NCBI GenBank assembly: GCA_026874595.1
Contig: CM049316.1
Coordinates: 44,715,695-44,779,694 of the forward strand
Origin: Sipunculus nudus
Taxonomy: Eukaryota > Annelida > Sipuncula > Golfingiida > Sipunculidae
Reading direction: 5' to 3'
DNA: 64,000 nt
Part shown: positions 58,291 through 64,000 of the stretch, piece by piece
Layout of the letters: every line of letters starts with the position of its first letter
How positions within the stretch are numbered: position 1 is the stretch's first letter
Program-made: the position numbers and the translations under genes
The notes under the pieces: generated by a model
Databases searched by the model: none
The model's input: the letters and a program-made list of their open reading frames with translations, nothing else
What the model was told of the DNA's origin: nothing

Positions 58291-61050
58291 TTAATGTTTG
58301 ACATAATCTCCAGACCGTAACCAGGTTGGAGGCCGTCTTATTCGGTCTGATCGCCTGGGCCTGGGGCGATCATCCCCCAATTGGGAATTATCTGTAGTAA
58401 CATGTGGTAAGTTTGCATTAGTTTCCTCACTCAATTCTTGATTTTCAACTAGATCTGTTAGAGATTCATAAACTTCAGGGATTGGTATGGCACTGTCATC
58501 AGTTTCTGTTATTCTTACAGGTGATGCATCCCGAACTGGAAAATCGGGACTGAATGGTCCTTCACCTTCGGGACTGGAAGTGGAAAGTGCAATTTCCGAA
58601 CTAGGAGTGGAAAGTGGGAGCTTTTCTTCCTGATCTACGTGGATCAAAGGAATATTAACAGGAACTGACAATGGAGTGAAGACATAATCATCAGCATCCT
58701 CATCCGGACTTTCAATATCACTGGAAGATTCTACATCAACTATTTTGTGATCAGGTTTTTGCTTTTGGGTACATTTTGATGCATTAGAGTCAGTAACTGG
58801 GGGATTAAGGGGGAGATTGTTAATACAGAGAAGTAGATTACGATGAAGCGTGCGTACGCCACCCGTTGCTCCTTCCCTCTGCACCCTATAAACTGGAATA
58901 TCCCCGTTTGGTTGTCCTACAACAGTGTATATAGGAGTTTCCCACACATCAGCGAGTTTTTGTTTACCAGTTACATGGAGGTTACGGACTAAGACTTTGT
59001 CTCCCACTTGAAGGGACGTGCCTTTAATCTTTCGATCATAGCGCATTTTATGGCGTTGCTGGGCCAAAGAAGAGTTGTTCTGTGCCATTTTATAAGCATC
59101 TGATAGAGTATCCGCTAAGGACTGCACATATTTTGAGTAATCTGTGGCTGCTTGCTTATCCTCTTGATCTAAACCCAGAATTATGTCTATTGGCAGTTTG
59201 GGATGGCGACCATACATGAGAAAGAAGGCGGAGAACCCGGTTGTCTCATGTTGTGTGCAATTATAAGCATGGGTCAGAGCATTTAGGTGTATTTTCCAAT
59301 TGGATTTACCTTCTGGCTCTAAGCAGCCGAGCATATTCAGGAGAGTGCGGTTAAAACGCTCGCACTGACCATTCCCCATTGGATGATAAGGGGTAGTTCG
59401 ACACTTGGAAATTCCAGCTAAACTACATAGTTCCTTGATCAGTTTGCTCTCGAAATTTCTGCCTTGATCAGATAATATTCTCTGGGGAAAACCATAGTGG
59501 CATATAAATTGATCAAATAATAATTTGGCTGTCGGTTTGGCCTGTTGAATTTTACAGGGAAAAGCCCTGGCATATTTTGTGAAATGATCTGTCACTACAA
59601 GGATGTTTTCTATGTTACCTTTGCAAGGTTCTACTGATAAGAAATCTACACAAAGTAACTCCAAAGGTGCAGTGGAAGAGATATTGATAAGGGGAGCTCT
59701 TTGATTGGTAGGTGTCTTTCTCCTGACACATCTTGGACAGCAAGAAACGTATTGGATAATGTCTTTTGACATTTTTGGCCAGAAATACCGATCCTGGACT
59801 AGTTTAGTAGTTCTGGTTTGGCCCATGTGCCCCATTAGGTCATGTAAACCATGGAGAGCTACACTACGCAGAGATTCAGGCAATACGACCTGGTATGTTA
59901 GCTGATGATTTACGGTTCTCTTGCGACATAGTATATTCTGCTGTAAAACAAATTGCTTAGCTCGACTCTGGTATATACGCCAGTTGGAATCCGGTGATGG
60001 TTTCCTGGTTATTTTCGGTTGATGTCCTGCTTCTAAGCTTTGAATTATTTGTTTGAGGATGGGGTCTTCAAGTTGTTTGTCTCTGATATTAATTGGGGTC
60101 TGTGGAAGGTTGTCTGAACAAGCGCACTGATCAGCAGGTGCAGGTGTGTGTTGTAAGCCAATAAAATAAGGCAATTGGTAGTTACAGATAGCATTTACGG
60201 TTTCGGTGGAGAGATGGACTATCTCCTGACCAGGGGACCTTGATAACGCATCAGCATCTATGTTAACCTGACCTGAGCGGTATTTAATATCAAAATTGAA
60301 GTTTGCCAGTTCAGCAATCCACCGCTGTCCTGTGGCATCAAGCCTGGCTGAAGAAAGGACATAACACAATGGGTTATTGTCAGTTCTGACAGTAAATGTG
60401 CCACCATAAAGATAGTCTTTAAATTTCTCTGTGACAGCCCACTTTAAAGCCAGAAATTCTAGCTTGTGGGCTGGATAATTAGCTTCTGAGGGTCTAAGGC
60501 TTCGGCTGGCGTAGGCAATGGGATGTAGTTTACCCTCTTGTTCCTGATATAGGATAGCACCTAGACCTGATTTGCTAGCGTCCGTGTGCAGGACAAATGG
60601 CTTAGTAAAATTGGCAAACGCCAATACAGGGGTTTGGCACAATAAGTTTTTAATCTTATCAAATGCCTCCTGTTGTTTTGTACCCCATGTAATGGATGTG
60701 GCTTTAGGTGTGTACTTACCAGGTTTACCTTTCTTTTTGGGCGAGACTCCCTTCAGGAGGTCATGGAGGGGGCGTGCTACTTGGGCAAAATGAGGGATAA
60801 ACTTACGGTAAAAACTAGCGAAACCTAGGAACCGTCTAACCTCTGTCAATGTACTTGGTGTAGGCCACTGTTTTACTGCATCTACCTTGGCAGGGTCTGC
60901 GTGGATGCCATCAGCTGAAACCACATGGCCTAGATAACTGACTTTTGTCTGAAAGAAATGACAATTGCTCGGTTTTAGCTTTAAACCAGCATTTTTGAGG
61001 CGTTGAAATACAGCCTCCAGCCGTTCAAGATGCTCCTCAAAAGTTGAGCT
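58291..61050 (-). pseudogene. Ty3/gypsy pol: RT thumb, RNase H, integrase
   Basis: Open after an in-frame stop at 61051-61053. Numbered from the ATG at 60924 (877 codons): RT connection (1-80), RNase H with D115, E156, D182 and D225, integrase zinc domain with H361, H366, C396 and C399, and a core with D427, D486 and E522 (58 and 35 residues between, the usual D,D35E). The C-terminal tail is acidic, then basic (RRSDRIRRP). This part is intact, but the upstream breaks would prevent a normal polyprotein. Confidence 0.92.
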
Positions 61051-61425
61051 TTAGACTATGATGTCATCCAAATAAAGGAGACATTGTGATAAATGCAAAT
61101 CACCCATAGTTTTCTGCATTAAGCGCTGGAAGACGGCTGGCGCGTTCACCAGACCGAAGGGCATCGTATTAAACTCGAAAAACCCTAAAGGACCGGCTGT
61201 AAATGCGGTTTTATGCTTGTCTTCTTCCTCCACCTCCACTTGCCAGTACCCGGCTTTGAGGTCAAGAGAGGAAAAGAATTTACTGCCTACAAGTGAATCT
61301 AAAGTGTCATCGATGCGAGGCAGAGAATGCGCATCACGGACAGTACGGGCATTCAGCTTCCGATAGTCCACGCAAAATCTTAGTTTACCATCAGGCTTAC
61401 GGACGAGGACTATTGCTGACGCCAA
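61051..61425 (-). pseudogene. Ty3/gypsy reverse transcriptase core, ends at a premature stop
   Basis: Contains CVDYRKLN, FSSLDLKAGYWQ (motif A) and YLDD (motif C). An in-frame TAA at 61051-61053 follows YLDDIIV directly. The start is out of frame with the upstream part, with a frameshift near 61428-61445. Confidence 0.92.
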
Positions 61426-62536
61426 TGGACTCGAACTTTCTTTTGACGAATGACACCTGCCTCGAGCATTTCATTAAGATGACACCTAACTTCTTCATAA
61501 AGGTTAGGAGGAATTCGTCGATACGACTCTCTGAAGGGCGTTTCATCTGTTAAGACTATCCGGTGTTTTATCATATCGGTCTTGCCGATGTCTATTTCAT
61601 CAATAGAAAAGATAGAGGTCCAAGTATTTAAAAGACTAAAAACTTTGTGACGCTCTTTCTCAGACAATGAGGTACCGATGTTAAATTGGTCTAGTACACC
61701 TGCAGGGCTTGTACTCTGACTGAATGAAGGTATGACCGAGGCCACCTGGAGGGAACAAAGTAAGGCTTTTGCCGGAACGGTAATTGGGCTGGAGGTCAAA
61801 TTAGAAACTTTAACGTCAACCCGTTTACTAGTTTTGTTCCTCAAGTTAACTTCCATAAAAATTGGGTCTAACACCAGTCCTGCGGGTAGCTGACCCTCAG
61901 GCTCAGTCACAATCGTGGTTTTACCAAACGTACATGTTCTTGTTACCCCTGGTATGAAGTAGCTATGATTGGGTGGTACAAGGACTTGTTTATTGCTAAA
62001 CACCCTCCCGAGAGGTTTGGAAGTAGAACCGTTAAAGAGACAATTGTTTCTACACGCTAAACGCCAGGGATCAGATAAGCCAGCTGTTTGGATAAATCTG
62101 GGTCCCTTGAGTGCCCTTAGGTGTCTGACGCACGGCTTGATAATGTTTTGGCCAATTACAAAGGGGGTATTTAGATTGAAGCTAGTGTTCTTGACTAGGA
62201 GGACTGGAGTGGGGAAAACTGTATCCTTCAAAACCGATCGAAAGTTAAGATTCAACTCAACAATACCTAAATAGTCTAGCCTACCGCCACCAGCTACCTC
62301 AATCTCCAATACCTGGTCCACAGGCAATATAGAACAAGAAGATAGGTGTTTGTTTTAAAACCACTCGGCAACCGTGGAAATGGCCGAACCAGAGTCAAGT
62401 AACCCAGTAGAGGAATTACCATTGGCTATGAGCTTTACCTGGTCGACATTGCCTACCAGTTCTACAGGAATCTTAACAGGGACACGTCTCTCGCCTGCAA
62501 CCCCCCACCGTCTGTTGCAGGCGGACTTCAGTTTAA
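61410..62536 (-). pseudogene. Ty3/gypsy aspartic protease and RT N-terminus, broken
   Basis: In the -1 frame relative to gag. Carries LLDSGSA, the retropepsin active-site block, then an in-frame TAA at 62355-62357, then about 300 codons up to the RT entry (EAGVIRQ), where a frameshift throws it out of frame. The protease block itself is complete. Confidence 0.85.
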
Positions 62537-62537
62537 A
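62493..62537 (-). promoter_or_regulatory. -1 ribosomal frameshift signal, gag to protease
   Basis: Minus strand: slippery heptamer T TTA AAC (62537-62531), in phase with gag and immediately before its TGA. Then 8 bases, then GCCTGCAAC (62522-62514), a 12-base loop and GTTGCAGGC (62501-62493), a perfect 9-bp stem. A -1 slip enters the frame with the protease block. This layout is the standard retroviral one. Confidence 0.85.
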
Positions 62538-63762
62538 GGCCGGCCGTTCACATCCCTACGGGCCACACAATCACGCAGGAGATGGTTGTTTCGTTTGCAT
62601 CTGCTACAAAATAAGCGATTTTGACCAGCAGTGCTGCTCTGATCTTGGTTAGGATTGGTGCCTGAGGGAGATTTACTGGGGTAAGTAGCCTTTCCTTCTA
62701 GTTTACTGAAACGTGCCTCTAAGCCTTCCATTTTTCTTAGTACCGTGTCTACAGCTTGGGCTAAATCAGGGTTTGTTTGCTGTTGCAGGGGCAATTTACC
62801 CTTTCCAGGCTGGGTTGGATGGGAAACCCGGACGGACGAATGGCCAGGAGTATATTCCGCCTCCAGTTCCCTAGCACAACTAAATAATTCATCGAACGAC
62901 TTTCCTGTTCGCAGAATAACCCGTAAGGCTTCTTTTACTTTAACATAACTTGGGTGGAGTCCATACCAAAACCTGGATCTCAAGCTATGCTCTGCTTCCG
63001 TGGGGGTGATCGAATCTCTGCCTTTAAGGGAATGGAGTAACTTTTGGAGTCTGCAGCCCCACTGAACTATGTTTCCCCCGGACCTTGTTGAGCTCCATAG
63101 TACTGTTCCCGGAGAAGATTATAATCTACAACATCCCCAAACATTAGATCGAATTGATGGAGCAAATCAGAAACCTTTATTCCTGGTTCTGAGCATAATA
63201 AAATTTCTGCTGCAGTGCCCCTGAGTGACAAGCGGACTACCTCTTCCACTTCGCTCTTATGATAACTAGGGTTATCCAGCAGGCACTGGACTTGAAATCG
63301 CCACTGGCTTTACGATATGTCTTTCCCAGGATCCCCAGAGAAGGTGGGTAATCGGGGGCGCTGACTAACTGTGTACAGAGGGGCAGGAGGAGCTTGTCTG
63401 CTAGGCACTCGACCTTCCAGTTTTGTTTGCAGTTTAGCCAAGTTATCAGAGCTTAAGGAATCTAAGAAATGCTCAAGAGGGTCAGGATCAGGGTCAAGCA
63501 ACGCTTTGATCTTAGGCTCATCAGTCTCTTTTGCTGGAGCCAACAAAAGTTGCACTGGTTCCTTTAGGGCTGACAACTTAATAGAACTCAATGATTCTAT
63601 GGCCGTGGGGACACTAGAGGGAGAGGCGTACACGATGAACAATTTGTCAGTAGAAATCAAAATGGATTCCACCGTGCCGACCGTACCGAAGTGCCCCTCG
63701 AGTTGTGACTGCTTCACATCCTTTGGTACGGACCTAACTACTACGGTGCGAGTGTACTTCAT
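62528..63762 (-). pseudogene. Ty3/gypsy gag with CCHC zinc knuckle, broken
   Basis: Starts ATG at 63762. A premature TAA lies at 63310-63312 and a frameshift at a G-run near 63070-63085. The N-terminal part (VVVRSVPKDV...) resembles the RRM-like start of PNMA-type Gag. The C-terminal part ends with FCSRCKRNNHLLRDC, a CX2CX4HX4C knuckle. The natural gag stop is TGA at 62528-62530. Confidence 0.88.
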
Positions 63763-64000
63763 GGTAAGTGAATTTAAATGATACTAAAGGATACCTAGTC
63801 CTAAGGAGCTAAATTACAAAAATGTATCTGAATCTATGGGAAACAGATTCAACTAACATCTATCTATACCCCTACAGATGATACAAAAAAGTCTTACCTG
63901 TCTGAACTTACCGCACTGGTAGTGGCAGGCAGACAAGGAAAGGTAAGGATACTTTTCCTCACCTTCTCTCATACACTTAAATGTAAATTACACTTAAGCA
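63763..64000 (-). other. Leader region of the Ty3/gypsy element
   Basis: Sequence upstream of gag. No LTR border or primer-binding site is seen, so the 5' LTR must lie beyond the window. Confidence 0.5.

Overview
This is eukaryotic DNA: AT-rich, intron-rich, full of microsatellites, SINE-like units, MITE-like elements and one decayed Ty3/gypsy LTR retrotransposon. No single base proves the taxon. A marine invertebrate, most likely a mollusc, is my inference from the C-factor/sniffer-type SDR gene, the divergent lineage-specific 7TM receptor and the style of the repeats. Genes are sparse; most of the window is intron, mobile DNA and tandem repeat.

Layout. Positions 1-14530 and 17267-28235 are two direct, roughly 98% identical copies of one segment. 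Each carries a minus-strand short-chain dehydrogenase/reductase (SDR) gene. I reconstruct the gene as five exons (250 aa) from splice sites and reading frame. Copy 2 is complete (27103 down to 16369). Copy 1 has exons 1-4, and its last exon lies off the left edge. Their introns hold a tRNA-like tandem repeat, a 17-bp minisatellite, an AGGCC-type MITE, and, in copy 1 only, a 3110-bp foldback element whose empty site is preserved in copy 2.

From 28236 to 38200 I see no convincing gene, only degenerate tandem repeats (30570-31760), an inverted copy of the SDR upstream repeat (32235-33040), two MITEs and plain AT-rich DNA. A divergent rhodopsin-like GPCR lies on the minus strand, with its main exon at 39384-40416 and a small start exon at 43257-43285. 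A MITE with a hAT-like MITE nested in it abuts the receptor's stop codon.

From 41.9 to 53 kb the DNA is again repeats: MITE pieces, a SINE (45274-45495), a 20-bp minisatellite (48301-49051), a broken tRNA-like repeat carrying a MITE (49145-49740), and a 2-kb satellite of about 157-bp monomers. Each satellite monomer holds an estrogen-response-element-like palindrome (50600-52530). One orphan exon candidate is at 54317-54418. From 57896 to the right edge runs a minus-strand Ty3/gypsy element with gag, protease, RT, RNase H, integrase, polypurine tract and part of the 3' LTR. It is broken by stops and frameshifts but keeps a clear -1 ribosomal frameshift signal between gag and protease. The 5' LTR is off the window.

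All identity figures are hand comparisons of stretches, not alignments.
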